Notes under the pieces: model-generated
The model's input: only the letters and a program-made list of their open reading frames with translations
Told to the model about the DNA's origin: nothing
The model's database searches: none
Assembly: GCA_963971225.1 (NCBI GenBank)
Contig: OZ020269.1
Coordinates: forward strand, 93,310,865-93,374,864
Length of the DNA stretch: 64,000 bases
From: Melieria omissa
Lineage: Eukaryota; Arthropoda; Insecta; Diptera; Ulidiidae
Direction of reading: 5' to 3'
In this document: positions 1-11,142 of the stretch, one piece after another
Position numbering within the stretch: the first letter of the stretch is position 1
Layout of the letters: the number at the start of each line of letters is the position of its first letter
Position numbers and translations under genes: made by a program

Positions 1-3000
1 GCGCCGACGAACGACGAACGAAATGAGAAACGGGGTGTGGTGTACGGCGCGCTCGAGTTTGTGTGCCATGTGCGCGTGTGCTGTGTGTGTGCACGGGTCA
101 GCTGAGACTCCACTACGGGTAGTTGTGTTGCGCATGCAACCATATGCACACATATTGATTTTTTTCGCTCTTGTGCAGCGGAAACAGCAGCCGCATTACG
201 CGCTAATTGCGAGCACGTACTTAAGTTGTTCTAAACTGATGAAGTGCTTGTTACTAAGTACACACGTACTCGTATCCTAAATCTACAAACACGAAAGTAC
301 ATATACACATACATATATATATACTTATATATATATTTATATATATGATTTTACACCACAAGTTGAGCAAAGTGTGAAAAATATTACAAGTACTCGTTGG
401 CGCAAAGTTGGTACGAATACTAAAAGAACACTCATACGCCCCGTTGAACGCCGTTGTTGAGTTAATTGATGTGTATTCATATTTTGCGTGTCTTATGTAT
501 GTTTTGATACAAAACTTGATAGCATAATTTTATTAAGAAAGTCAAAGTTGTTGGCATACAATAAATAGGAATTTTTAATTTTAATAGTTTGCGTGTCTTA
601 TGTACGTTTTGAGCTTAAAAATATATTTTTCATATGAATTGAGAGGACATAATTTTGTAAAGAAAGTGAAAGCTATTGACATACATTCAATACATTGGCT
701 CTCTAACAAAACACAATTCTCCACTGACAATTTTGAATAATTTTGAGCGGCCGTGTGTATATGTGGGCAGCAATGAGCGAATTGCATTAAAATCAAAATG
801 AAAGAGAAAAATGTTTTGCAGCGCATAACAACAGAAAATTACTTTAAGCATAATTTGTTTATTGTTTCAAAGGTTGTTTATAGTAAATTCGTTATTGAAA
901 TAAGTGAAAGCCGAATGCATTGTTTCCTTTTTAACTATAAGTTAGATCAGTTTTTCATGCAGTCATTTGCCACCAATCCACTGATAATGAAAAGTAGATA
1001 AATTCAAGTACCGGTCAAGTACAACTAAGCAAAGTTAAGTAAAGCAAAGCGATTTTAAATAAGTTCAACATTCCTTTAATAAGTGCACTGATGAGCCAAA
1101 GCCTTATTGCCCCCAACACACCTACAGCTTTAAATCGATTTTGTCTAACAAATTTGAGCATTTTTTGAATGAAGCATACAATTAGGCAATTAGCTAAATT
1201 TGAATTTGAATAAATTTGAATTTTTTCACGTGTTCAAATGAAAGATTTGTAATGCTGAAAAAAATCCAAAATACAAAGAATAAAATCGAATTTTTCGTAG
1301 ATTTTGTAGTGGCACGCAATTAGCGCAACATTTGTGGTACAGTTGTTCATCGTCACAGAAACTGGGCACAGATCTATATTTAACGATCAGTTGCATTCTC
1401 AACGATTAAAAACCATTCCCTGTTGAATACATTTTAGAGTCTATTTTCTGTTGATGCTACAATACAAAAAATGTTGAACTTTTTAAGTTATTCTTAAAAT
1501 ATTTTGCTTGATAGCAAAATAAAATGTACAGTGAAATAACATGAAGCGAGCTTTAGCAGCAAATAAAATCAAAGAGAAAGTTCTACTAACAAAATATTAT
1601 AGTTGCAGAGCGCAGCTGCTTTCTTTTCGCGCACCTAAAATGAAACTTTAAAGCTTGTATAATAAATTGGATCAAAAAGTTTTCAGTGCAAGCAAAAATG
1701 TTGACTGAAAGTTTAAATTGCGAAATATAAACAATTTGCAGCAGTTAAATTCACTTTGCTATGCTATAAGTGAATATGCACAAAGTTGTAAGAGTATTTC
1801 ATACGGTTTTACTAACTAATTTAAACTTTACATTATTTAAATTTTTACCATATTTTTATTTTTAATATTTTCAATTCCAATTTTAAAATCCAAACAAACA
1901 TAAAAACAATTAGCGTTGGAAATGAGGTAGTGAAACACTTCTCAGGATATTCAGTGGGTTAACCCATACAAATTGATTTTTTTTTAAATCACAAAAAAGT
2001 CAATGTTTGAGATCTCTCAAAACCATTGATAGGGATAGTTAGGGTAAAGATGGAACTACCTTAACCTAGTGAAGGTCATCCTAAAATTTCGCCATCTAGC
2101 TAGAGTTACCAGACTCCAAATATTGTGCAATTTTCGGAGGTGGAAAATGTGGCGAAACGTAGTGGCCTTAGAACTTAACAAAAATCTCCCTCCTAACTCA
2201 CCTGCAAAAAATACAACTTTCGTTCACGTGTTTAGCTGATCACTTCACAAAGTATGGAAAAAAGCTACCATTGCTGCGTAATGGGTACAAAATACCCAAT
2301 GAATATCTCAGCAACGTGCAGAGATATAAAGCTGAAATTTTGTTATTTTGGGTCACTTCTAGGTCGTGCATGAAATTTTATCAAAATCGTATGGGCGGAA
2401 CTGGTACCCGGCAGCAATGGGTTAACACAAACAAAAAATTCATTCTGGAGAAGATTTTTTATATTTACACTCATTGTCAAAGTATTCAAAGTATATTCAA
2501 AGAATTATGCATTGTTAGCCATGTCTTTTTCCCAAATTTTAAGGCAGTATACCAAATTTTCGTTAAAAATATTCCCCGTTTTTTGAGACGATCCAAGAAC
2601 CAACCCAATTTTTGGCTTGAAATGCTGCTCGATCATTAGGCATTGACCGAAGCAAGTGGGAATCTGGTGAATAAGTGTCCTAAATGAAAGCGTCCTTAAA
2701 GACTTTTGCAACATATGGCCGAGCGTTTCCCGCAAATTTTGTTTTTTTTGGGCACAAAGGTTGACATGATTAGAGCACAAAGAAAGTATATTGTTTGCAC
2801 TTCAACGAAATGACACTGGCCGCTTCGTAGAGGGAAATGGTATGGTATGGTTTTGTTATCTCCTGTGTATCCCGAAAAACTTATTGGTGGCTACAATATT
2901 AACACTAGAATGCCCGTGTGAGTATGCAAGACTTCATTGAAGATTTTCAATAAGTTTTTGCATAAATTTCCCTACGAAATCTTTTGTGACTTCGATATTT

Positions 3001-3680
3001 CAAGTCAAAATAGTTTCAGTTTAGTTTTAAAGTTGAGTTTCCTTTTTTTTAATATTTTCTCTAAGATTTCTCAAGGAAAATCTTTCATGACTTTATTATT
3101 TTACGTCAAATTAGATTCAGTTTAGCTCTTAAGTTTCGTTCCCTTTTTTTTGAAATATTGTCTCATTTTAATTTCAGATTTTCTCATTATTATTTAAGAT
3201 TTTCTTTTGTGAATTCAGCCTTTTTGCGATCACTATGTTTGCTTAGTATATGTGTACTTACTTACTATATTAATGTACCAAACCATCCGTCAGTGGGTTT
3301 TGGCAGTGCCCCAAAATCTGCCGCCAGCGCCTTCAAAGGAGAAGAAGAGCCCAAAGAAACGATGACAGGATCCTCTCCCTTACCTTTCCAATGGATACAT
3401 GGCCTCCTTATTCATAGCTTCGAAGTTAGAATACATATATTTGGTTTTGCTTATTTATTTAAGTAATCTGATTCTCTTGACTTTGATTTATTATTGATTG
3501 CTTTGATTTATTTTATATAAGTAATTTAATGTCCTTGACAATCATTTGTGGCGCAAATTAGCTCTTTGAGCTTTTCTTCTAAAACTCAGCCGATGCTAAC
3601 CTTTGTTGCATGATTTAATTTCCGTGAAGGAAAAACATTTTTGTCATTTAAATTAAATGATTTAATTCTTGCTGCTTGTG
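1..3680. other. Non-coding stretch, no gene recognised
   Basis: Only short chance ORFs occur. A TA-rich microsatellite lies near 300-345. The first ~280 bases are GC-richer than the remainder. No splice-bounded coding exon or known protein motif was seen in any frame. Confidence 0.6.
2970..3170. repeat. Two-unit tandem duplication, ~101 bp
   Basis: The stretch with TCTTTTGTGAC near 2980 followed by TTCAGTTTAG near 3015 recurs about 101 bp later (TCTTTCATGAC near 3081, TTCAGTTTAG near 3116), followed in both cases by a T-run. The units are diverged, so the duplication is old. Confidence 0.6.
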
Positions 3681-3689
3681 AAGTTCTAA

Positions 3690-3897
3690 TGGTAAAAATA
3701 AAGTTTTGTTGAATTCCTGTATCTATGAGAGAAGTTTTGCGATCATTTTCGGTATCCTGGTGAGAACGCTACCGCCAAAATGAAAGTCGGTTTCATCTAT
3801 GTTTTAATATTGGCTACGGGAGTTGAACAGAGGTCAGGCGTCACTGAATACTCGTAATTCAACGCACTAAACAGCTGAGCGACGGCCACCGCCATAT
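3690..3897 (-). mobile_element. Diverged tRNA-derived SINE (family 2) fragment
   Basis: Read on the minus strand, the 3895 end carries an A-box-like GCTCAGCTGTTTAGTGCG and a B-box-like TGTTCAACTCCC about 50 bp later, followed by a body resembling the GGCTGTCCTCTCAGC segment of the better-preserved copies at 35860 and 42307. Divergence is high and no target-site duplication was found, so boundaries are approximate. Confidence 0.4.
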
Positions 3898-5616
3898 CAC
3901 CATCGCCATGAATAACAAAAATTATTTCCCCAAATCGAAGGACTTGTTGTTTTTTCGATTCTTTTGAACATAATTTCAATGTTATTCACAAAATTAGCAA
4001 TACAATATTTTAACATAAATGACACAACTGAAGAATGAATAACTGTAAAATAGTGAATAGGATAGTTTCCAAATCTAGAAAAAGCTAACATTGCATATAT
4101 GCAATCCCATGCAGTGAAGGGTTATAATGTTCGAACTTTGTGTTGATTCAACACTGGAAGATAGTGAGTAGGGAAAGCTTGAACAACAGCTTTATGATTT
4201 TTATTTATTATTTTATTATTATTTTTTATTATATTATTTATTCTTTCTTTTCCAAAGGCTTTAAAATTTACATTCTTTACTCGTAAAAATACGACTCGCT
4301 TGAATGAAAAACGATTTTAGTTTTCAAAGCAAAAAATATTTATTTTCTTATACCAAACGTTGACGTACGTACCAACAACAACAACTGCCTACTTATTTCA
4401 GTTTTACATTAAATACTAAGCTAACATTTTTGCTTGTGCTACTTGCGGTGCGTTGTATTTCGTCAAAACGTCGTCTTTGTTATTCAATTTCGCACAATTC
4501 CATTGAGGCGCATTGCACTGCACGCCGCCGTGTTAAACTTAACCATTGTACAAGACACTGTTTGCGCTTCAGTAATTTGTGAATGTTGAGTGTATTACTT
4601 CCGAATGAGTTTGTCTAATGAAAGTTAATAATGTGACAGCAGCAGCGGCAGCAGTAAGAAAAGCAATATACCTAGGTACCTATGCAGAAATCAATAATGT
4701 TAAAGCTTAATTAAGGACAAACAGAATGAATGAATGTGCCGACAAATTGACGCCGAAATGGTCTTTTCCGGTTTCGCTATGTTCAAAGTGCCGCTTAGGA
4801 ACTTCAATTTGAATGCAGTTCAGAGACATTTTGGTTTTTACAATCGATTAGCTAAAATATTTTCATTTACAGCTCAGCGAGGCTGCAAAGCACTAATAAA
4901 GTTTCAGTGCCGAAGCAAAGAACGATATGATTTATTTTACACACAACCAAATAAACAAATGATAAACAAATTCAAAGAGACCCCACCAAAAAAACACATT
5001 TGAAATAAACACAAAATACACATTAAATTTCATTGACGAATATAAAAAAAACGAAACTGAAAACCATAACAAAAAACTATTCTATGTGTATTAGGAAATA
5101 CCAAAAAGTGGCGCCAAAATTCGTAGTAAAAATGTGTATTAGGAATTTGAAAGAAAGCACCGACCAGAAATGGTGGCCGACTAACGATCAGATAAACGAA
5201 AATATGCGACATAATTCAATGGAATTTTCTGTAATGGTAAACAAACAAAATGACCAGTTACACTAGGAAAGAACTATGTAAATAATTCGTAAATTTAACA
5301 ACAACAAAAAAACAACCAAAAGAACGAGAGCAACAAGTAAATAAGTATATAAACCCATGCAATCTAAATGTTAAAAGAAAAAACAATACATAAATAAAAA
5401 TGTGAACAATTTGAAACGATTTATAATGACAACAGTTGTTTTCATATGGAATAAGAAATGCATTTTGGTGGGAGTGGGTGGAAGAAAAGGAGATGTTGTA
5501 CACTAAAAACAAAAGAAAATCACTGCTCATAATTTTTTAATATATACTTTTTTTTCATAAATTAACCCATAGCACAGCTCTTTAGTTAAACAATTTCATT
5601 CTAGTTACTATTTTCT
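3898..5616. other. Non-coding stretch, no gene recognised
   Basis: AT-rich DNA with a TTATT-rich run near 4200-4245 and a GC-richer patch at 4440-4560. ORFs are under 90 codons and lack recognisable motifs. Confidence 0.55.
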
Positions 5617-5620
5617 TTAA

Positions 5621-6154
5621 CCCTTACGCTATTTTGTTGCCATATGGCAACATGCTACTTTGTGGACCAATCAAGTGGACCAATCAATTGTGGACTGATC
5701 TCTCTGTGGTTTCAAGAATACATTTTTTGTTGGTCCTTAGAATAGTTTGAAGTTTTATGAAAAATACGAAATTAATAAACTGAATATTAAAGTTTAAAAA
5801 AGAGAAGTTCACACGTATTTTTAATGGTATATCTTGACATAGTAAAGGAAGAAGAAGCAGACAAATTAGATTACTTTTTAGTTTGACATTTCCTTTCAAT
5901 TAAGATACTTTTATTTTAATTTTGGCTGAAGTAAAAGAAGAAATATTCAAATTTTCGTGATGCGTAAAAATGTTTAAGTAATTATTACAGCCACAACGAT
6001 GTAGTTGCTCTCATAGAAAACACTCTAAAATACAGGGTCCAAGTATAAAAATTAAAAAATTTCAAATGGAATGTTGCCAATACAACCACATAGAAGCCCA
6101 AAACGTAAAATTATAAATTTTAGCTTTCCCCAGTAAAAATCGGTAGCGAAAGGG
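5621..6154 (+). mobile_element. TTAA-flanked MITE, family A (piggyBac-like)
   Basis: The element starts CCCTTACGCTATTTTG and ends CGGTAGCGAAAGGG, giving imperfect terminal inverted repeats, with TTAA directly on both sides (5617-5620 and 6155-6158). TTAA targets and CCCT-type ends are the signature of piggyBac-superfamily non-autonomous elements. A second copy lies inverted at 43456-43920. No transposase remains. Inside each copy, next to the end, is the short palindrome TTGCCATATGGCAA. Confidence 0.8.
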
Positions 6155-6389
6155 TTAACTGAACAAATACTGTTGCCTGCTTTTAGGCTAATCGCGTTGC
6201 TTCTGCAGGATCAAAAGTTTTCTGAGTTGTGACTCTTTTGTATTTAGTGTGCGATGTATTAACATCATATTTGATCAATTATTAAGATCTCCTAAAGTAA
6301 AAGAGCAATCAGACTGGGAAAAATATAATAAATTTCTAAAAACAGCCGAGAGAAGTTGATTGAAGCTGCAAATACTGCTTGAACTGGTT

Positions 6390-6614
6390 CTAGATCCGGG
6401 CAAGTCAGCATACTTGGCAAGTATTGAACTGGAACGCACTAAAAGCCTGCTTAGTCTGAATGGAGATCAGCTTAGAGAAGCCTCCAGCCTTATCACTGGT
6501 CAGTCTATCCTCGACACTTGTGCCAATCGACAAATGACTTGTACAAGTTATTGGAACGAAGAAGAAGAGGAGTCAATGCTGATTCTCTTTGGTAGCAGCC
6601 AGGCTCTTTGTTAG
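6390..6614 (+). mobile_element. Non-LTR retrotransposon RNase H tail fragment
   Basis: The plus-strand reading ...KSLLSLNGDQLREASSL followed by ITGQSILDTCANRQM and an E-rich stretch ending SSQAL matches the layout after the RNase H domain of Jockey/I-type LINEs (the LLTGHC...C..C...EET..H.L..C.AL region). The cysteine/histidine knuckle is degraded, so this is a dead fragment. Family assignment rests on pattern recall, not alignment. Confidence 0.5.
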
Positions 6615-7223
6615 ATTCTAGGCGAACTTTGGATAGAGTATTGAGGGTATTTTATTTCGCTTATGTCAACTTTAAATATTTACTATTAAGTCTAGACCCT
6701 TCACTATAAGTTCTGAATGGTTCGATTCTTGAAATTATAAATAAGAAATGGATCTTCTGTCTTAAATGTTCCTCTACAAACTTTGAAAGAAACAAGTCAG
6801 GATGTATTCCCTGTCTGAGGTCAACTGCAGGTAAAAACTTACAGAAGCTACACGTAATCGAGACTGATAGGGCCTTTCCAACCAATTTCATACTTAGCAG
6901 ATATCGTTCAGAAGTGTCACAAAGCATTGCAGTTTGCACGGGACGTTTGCATGCTGCGTGTTCATTCTGCAAGACTCGGTTTCATGGTCAGCAACCACTG
7001 CAGAAGCTGTTGAAATACCAACAAGGGAAGGAAACAATCTAATAATTTCTCTGCAACTGTCTAGTCGTAGTGTCTACAAGACTATAGTGCAGATAATCTA
7101 TAGAAAGGTACTCTATATACTCAATATTCTGTACATGTATATCACTTCACTTACATACATATCGCTATGTGTTTGTGTGTAAAAAGTTAACCTTGAGTTC
7201 CTTTGAACAGTGCAGTTATTTAA

Positions 7224-7536
7224 CTGTAGACCTATGGGTCCAAAACGACCCAGATTAAAATCACACACACACAAATTACAAAAAATGCAAAACCAACTTA
7301 GTTTTTAACCCTTTCCGACATGAAAATAACAGCCCGCTGTATGAATTGTATGGGCTGTAGTCCAATATATTGGACATTGTGACTGAAAGGGTTAAAATAT
7401 AAAACGGTTAGATTTCGATAGATAACATCCAAGTAAGAAATACATGAAAAAACAGCTAAAAATAATAACAAATTTAAATAATACTAGAAGTACAAAAAAA
7501 AATTTGATCGAAAATGACCTCAACGTAGGTCTACGG
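7224..7536 (+). mobile_element. TTAA-flanked MITE, family C, carrying a nested mini-MITE
   Basis: Flanked by TTAA at 7220-7223 and 7537-7540. The ends are CTGTAGACCTA and TAGGTCTACGG, inverted with one mismatch. The same element occurs inverted and uninterrupted at 40739-40955. This copy is longer because an 83-bp TTAA-bounded segment (7309-7391) is inserted in it. A CA microsatellite next to AAATTACAAAAAATGCAAA is shared by both copies. No coding capacity is seen. Confidence 0.75.
7309..7391. mobile_element. 83-bp TTAA-flanked mini-MITE nested in family C
   Basis: The segment begins CCCTTTCCGACATGA, ends TGTGACTGAAAGGG, and is bounded by TTAA on each side (7305-7308 and 7392-7395). It is absent from the matching position of the 40.7-kb family C copy, so it is a real insertion. 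It is unusually small for a piggyBac-like derivative. Confidence 0.7.
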
Positions 7537-7880
7537 TTAAATATAATTTTTAATAATAACAGAAGTACGAAAGAAAGTTTAGAACAAAGTTTATTCAACG
7601 ATTTTATTTTGTGCTGATTGTCGATTTTATCGTTACTCAACTGTTTTTTATATTTTTAAGTCCAATTTATAAAAAAATTGGCATTATAAATGTTTGAAAA
7701 TTAAACCATATTCAAACCCTTCGGTTGCGCTACTTGATTAGAATAAAAATCCAACTGTTTAAAAAATCATAAACTTGCTTTCAGATTACATATTTCAAAT
7801 TTACATATTTTTTTGCTTCAATTCATAAACTTTTTGTTTATAAAAATTGATTCTTATATCTAACTTTAAGAAACCATTTA

Positions 7881-8391
7881 CCCTTTCGACCCGAAAGTTG
7901 CCTGAGAGCAACTTCACTTATTTGTCATCTTATAGCAAAAGCTACGGTTGATTTATAGGTTTCATTTAAGTAGGCACCAACAATTTAATATTTTTAGAAG
8001 TGAATTCAAAGTAAATTACAAAAATGTTACTGTTGTCCACAAAATAATTTCCAAATATTTGCAGCGATATCAGGGAAAGTTTGTGTTCCAATTGAAGTCT
8101 ACGAATTGAGCGCGTTTGAACAAAACCCTGTTTCTAATAATAATTAAATAAAATCAAAAAGTGATAATTTTCTATTTTTCCATGAATATTAGATAATTTT
8201 TCTGTAATTAAAAAATTGATACAAAATTTATGTAACCCGTTTTAAACTAAAATTATTCAAAAGTAAACTAGCTGTAGAACTCTAACAAAGAGCGACTTCA
8301 AATCCGTGTGCACACTTCTTAGGCAAATGTTTAATGATTTTAATACCAAAAAGTAAATCGAGACATAGGGTAAGCTTCGGGGTCGAAAGGG
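7881..8391 (+). mobile_element. TTAA-flanked MITE, family B (piggyBac-like)
   Basis: Ends are CCCTTTCGACCCGAAAG and CGGGGTCGAAAGGG, perfect inverted repeats over about 12 bp. The left target is TTTA (one change from TTAA) and the right is TTAA (8392-8395). A sister copy in the same orientation is at 24080-24647. Just inside the left end is the hairpin GTTGCCTGAGAGCAAC, present in both copies. It ends about 75 bp beyond the probable polyadenylation signal of the 8.8-kb gene. Confidence 0.8.
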
Positions 8392-8802
8392 TTAATTAAA
8401 CAACATTTCAAGTAGAAATAGTGCAATGTTTTGTTCTAATACTTATGTTAATTTTTTTTAACAAATTTATTTATAGTTAAAAAAGTTTCTTCACATCTTT
8501 CAAGGCCTCTACGTTACATAATGTATCCCTAGTGTGCTTTCTATTGACTTTAAAGTCTACTTACTTACACCCATTACTCATTACACCTCAAAACTACCTC
8601 TAATAATTTTGTCTTTAACCAACACTTAAACTTGTTACCAATGTAGGTTGAACCAACTAATACTTCAACTAAGATGTCAACGATTAAATTTCAACGATTA
8701 ACATTGAGCTCTTAATATCACCACCCATACTCTTCCCTTCCCCACTTTAACTCATCACCCTTCGTTAACATAACAAACCTCTCACTCAATCAACGCCATT
8801 GC

Positions 8803-9448
8803 CTAACGCTTCAACGTCGAGCTCAGCAGCTCATGTTTGCTGTCATCGTCCAGCGCCTTGGCCTTGATTTCATTCGCATACGTTGCGCTGTCTTTCAACT
8901 TATTTCCCTTCTCATTCTCATTCTCCTCCTCCATTTCCGGAGCGGTAGCCGCTACGCCCGAGCGCATCAATGTCTGCGTAGTCTTTTGTATATTCTCGAT
9001 TTTCTGCTGCAAATACTCCTTGCGGCGCAATTCTGCTTCATTCAGCTTCTTCTCCAACTCTTCCAAATTCACTGTCGGCTCGGTTTTTTCAGCCTGCTGC
9101 ATCAGTTCCTGTATGCGTTTAGGAGGCTTCTTGCCAGCCACTGGTGTCTTGGCGGTGCCGGGCATGTAGGTTTTCGTTGCAGCGTCATCGTCCAGCGGAA
9201 TGACAAAAGCTTGCGATGCAGCTAAGCGTCAATCAAAGCATTACAATCATTACAACTCTTTACACACCCACACACACACACACTCAGTGACACTTACGAT
9301 ATGATTTGTTGTCATCATCTGTTGGCTGCTCATTTTTGCCATCGTTGCTGCCGTTTGCGGTCTTGCGACTTGCCGCCGATGATGAATTACGCTGCTGTTG
9401 CTCTTTGGGCGCTTCCATTACCGCTGGCGTCGATGTGGAGCAGCCCAT
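8803..9448 (-). CDS. Stathmin-domain protein with N-terminal MGC (STMND1-like), two exons
   Basis: Coding exons are 9448-9298 and 9221-8803, with a 76-bp intron (donor C|GTAAGT, acceptor TTAG|C). They join to a 189-aa protein. The ATG at 9448 gives MGCSTSTP, a candidate N-myristoylation/palmitoylation signal for membrane anchoring. Residues 20-48 are Ser/Asn/Asp-rich and disordered-looking. From about residue 52, SQAFVIPLDDD recalls the start of the stathmin domain, then KKPPKRIQELM and an amphipathic helix around EELEKKLNEAELRRKEYLQQ, typical of the tubulin-binding stathmin helix. Known family members bind tubulin and destabilise microtubules; here only one helix repeat is evident, so tubulin sequestration is uncertain. 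An in-frame alternative acceptor 12 nt downstream (GCAAG|C) would drop four residues. A likely poly(A) signal (TTTATT on plus) is at 8466-8471. The family call rests on motif memory. Confidence 0.85.
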
Positions 9449-9479
9449 AGCCGGGCTGCACTGCTTTTGGGCGCGCACA

Positions 9480-11140
9480 CTATTTCCCGCTGTCAGACGG
9501 CTTGAAGTGGGTGTTGTCGGGTTTTAATGGGCGTCGTAGGCACAATTTCCTGCAGATTAAAACATCAACGTTGAGCGCAATGCGTTTTGCTCATTTCGTT
9601 GATAATTTGATTTGATGCTCATTTACTTTCGCTGTCGCCGACTATTCACACACACACACACACACACACACAGCGTTGCAATTCAATTTCCGCTATCCGG
9701 CGCGCAGAAATCAACTGTGGTGAATCCACTATGCTAATGCGTTCTAATGCCAATCAAAATCAGCCCATTCGAAGGCGCATACTAAGCGAGTTTTTTTTGT
9801 TATCTCTTTTTTTCTTGAATATGTAAATGTTGCAATGTTGATGGACAGCGCTTTTGTACTGTGCAAACAAGTGCCAAACACTGTTCAGTGTATGCAAAAC
9901 AAAACGCCAACAACAAAGCACGTCCGTGTTCGAAGGCTGCAGAATGCTTCCGGTTCAATCATCGATGTCCAACTGAATTGGCTCAACTTGGAAAAAAATC
10001 CATACGCCTCTGCAGTAATTTCAGACAAAATTACCTTTAATACGTTCGCTTGTTGCTGCATAAACACATCAACAAAAACTCGTCCTGTGCACCTATACAC
10101 ACAACTATGACTATCCATGCGTGTGTGTGCATACAATGCATAGTCGTACGTGTCCATGTGCTATCTACGGGCATTATCTACATATGAATTATCTAGAAAA
10201 ACATTTCGAGCTGTCAATCAATGTGCTGTCCGTTTTTTTGCTTTGCAGCCATTAGCTCAACTGGACACAACACAACGCAACACAATTTTAGTTCGGTCGC
10301 TAGTAAAAATACGCCAGAAAAATATGAGTGGGCTCGAGCCGAGAATGTGCACAGGGCCGGCGGTTAATTGGCGCTTACACGCCTCGCAATAATACGTTTG
10401 TATATTCCATACATGGTTCATTGTGTCGGCCATTAATGCGACCATTGCATGTAGTCGTGTGCCATGCCATTTCATTTGTGCCAGTTCTCTGCTTGTCCCA
10501 CTGCCAAAGGATTTTCCCTGCTCACAGGCACAAATGCCCATTACACAGGCGGACAATTGCACGAGTACTCGTAGGCCGGATTAAAGTACATAGTGGACAA
10601 AATATGTAAATGTAAATGGATGTGTGCGTTGTGAAAGTGAATGACGCCTTGGGAATTTCTGCTGTTCATTGTCGATTTTTATTGGCGCACACACCATCGG
10701 GAGAGTAGTGAAAATAATGCAGTTGTTGTTGAGTTGTTTTGTCTGTTTTTTTATTACTTTTTTCTTTAATGTTATGAACTTTCATTCTTTGACACTTTGG
10801 AGCATTTAACTTTTATAGGTACAAATGTTTCCTGTTGTTGTGTGGGTTAGAAAAAAATGAACAAATTAAAATATTGCTTCGAATAGAATATAATTCACTT
10901 TCGATTGTTAAGGTTTAATTAAAATACGATAGCATTTCTTTGGGAAAGGTACTGGACAGTTCACAGGCAGAGAAACGCTCAGAACTTTTAATGGAGGAGT
11001 AAACATTTGTCTCCAGTAGTCAATAATGATGAACCCTTTCGTTATTGTGGTGTCATACGGCATGAGAACTCTATGGGTCCATGAATAAAGCTAATTTGAA
11101 ACAACAAACTTCACGTTAAAGCATTCCTTCCAAGACTCAG
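9480..11140. other. Upstream region of the 8.8-kb gene; single-copy, no further gene seen
   Basis: The minus strand carries a plausible 3' splice site (TTTTAATCTGCAG at about 9554), which could receive a 5' UTR exon of the stathmin-like gene. A (CA)n tract of about 26 bp is at 9647-9672. The block 9700-10700 is GC-richer and single-copy-looking; its ORFs (up to about 100 codons) overlap on both strands and show no motif. Confidence 0.45.
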
Positions 11141-11142
11141 TA

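Noticed and set aside
2271..2780. Opposite-strand ORFs of 122 and 91 codons that hint at a degraded transposon
   Set aside because: No catalytic motif or terminal repeat could be identified, so no element is claimed.
8833..9225. Long plus-strand ORFs over the 8.8-kb gene
   Set aside because: They are antisense shadows of the stathmin-like exon, which has family motifs and proper splice sites.
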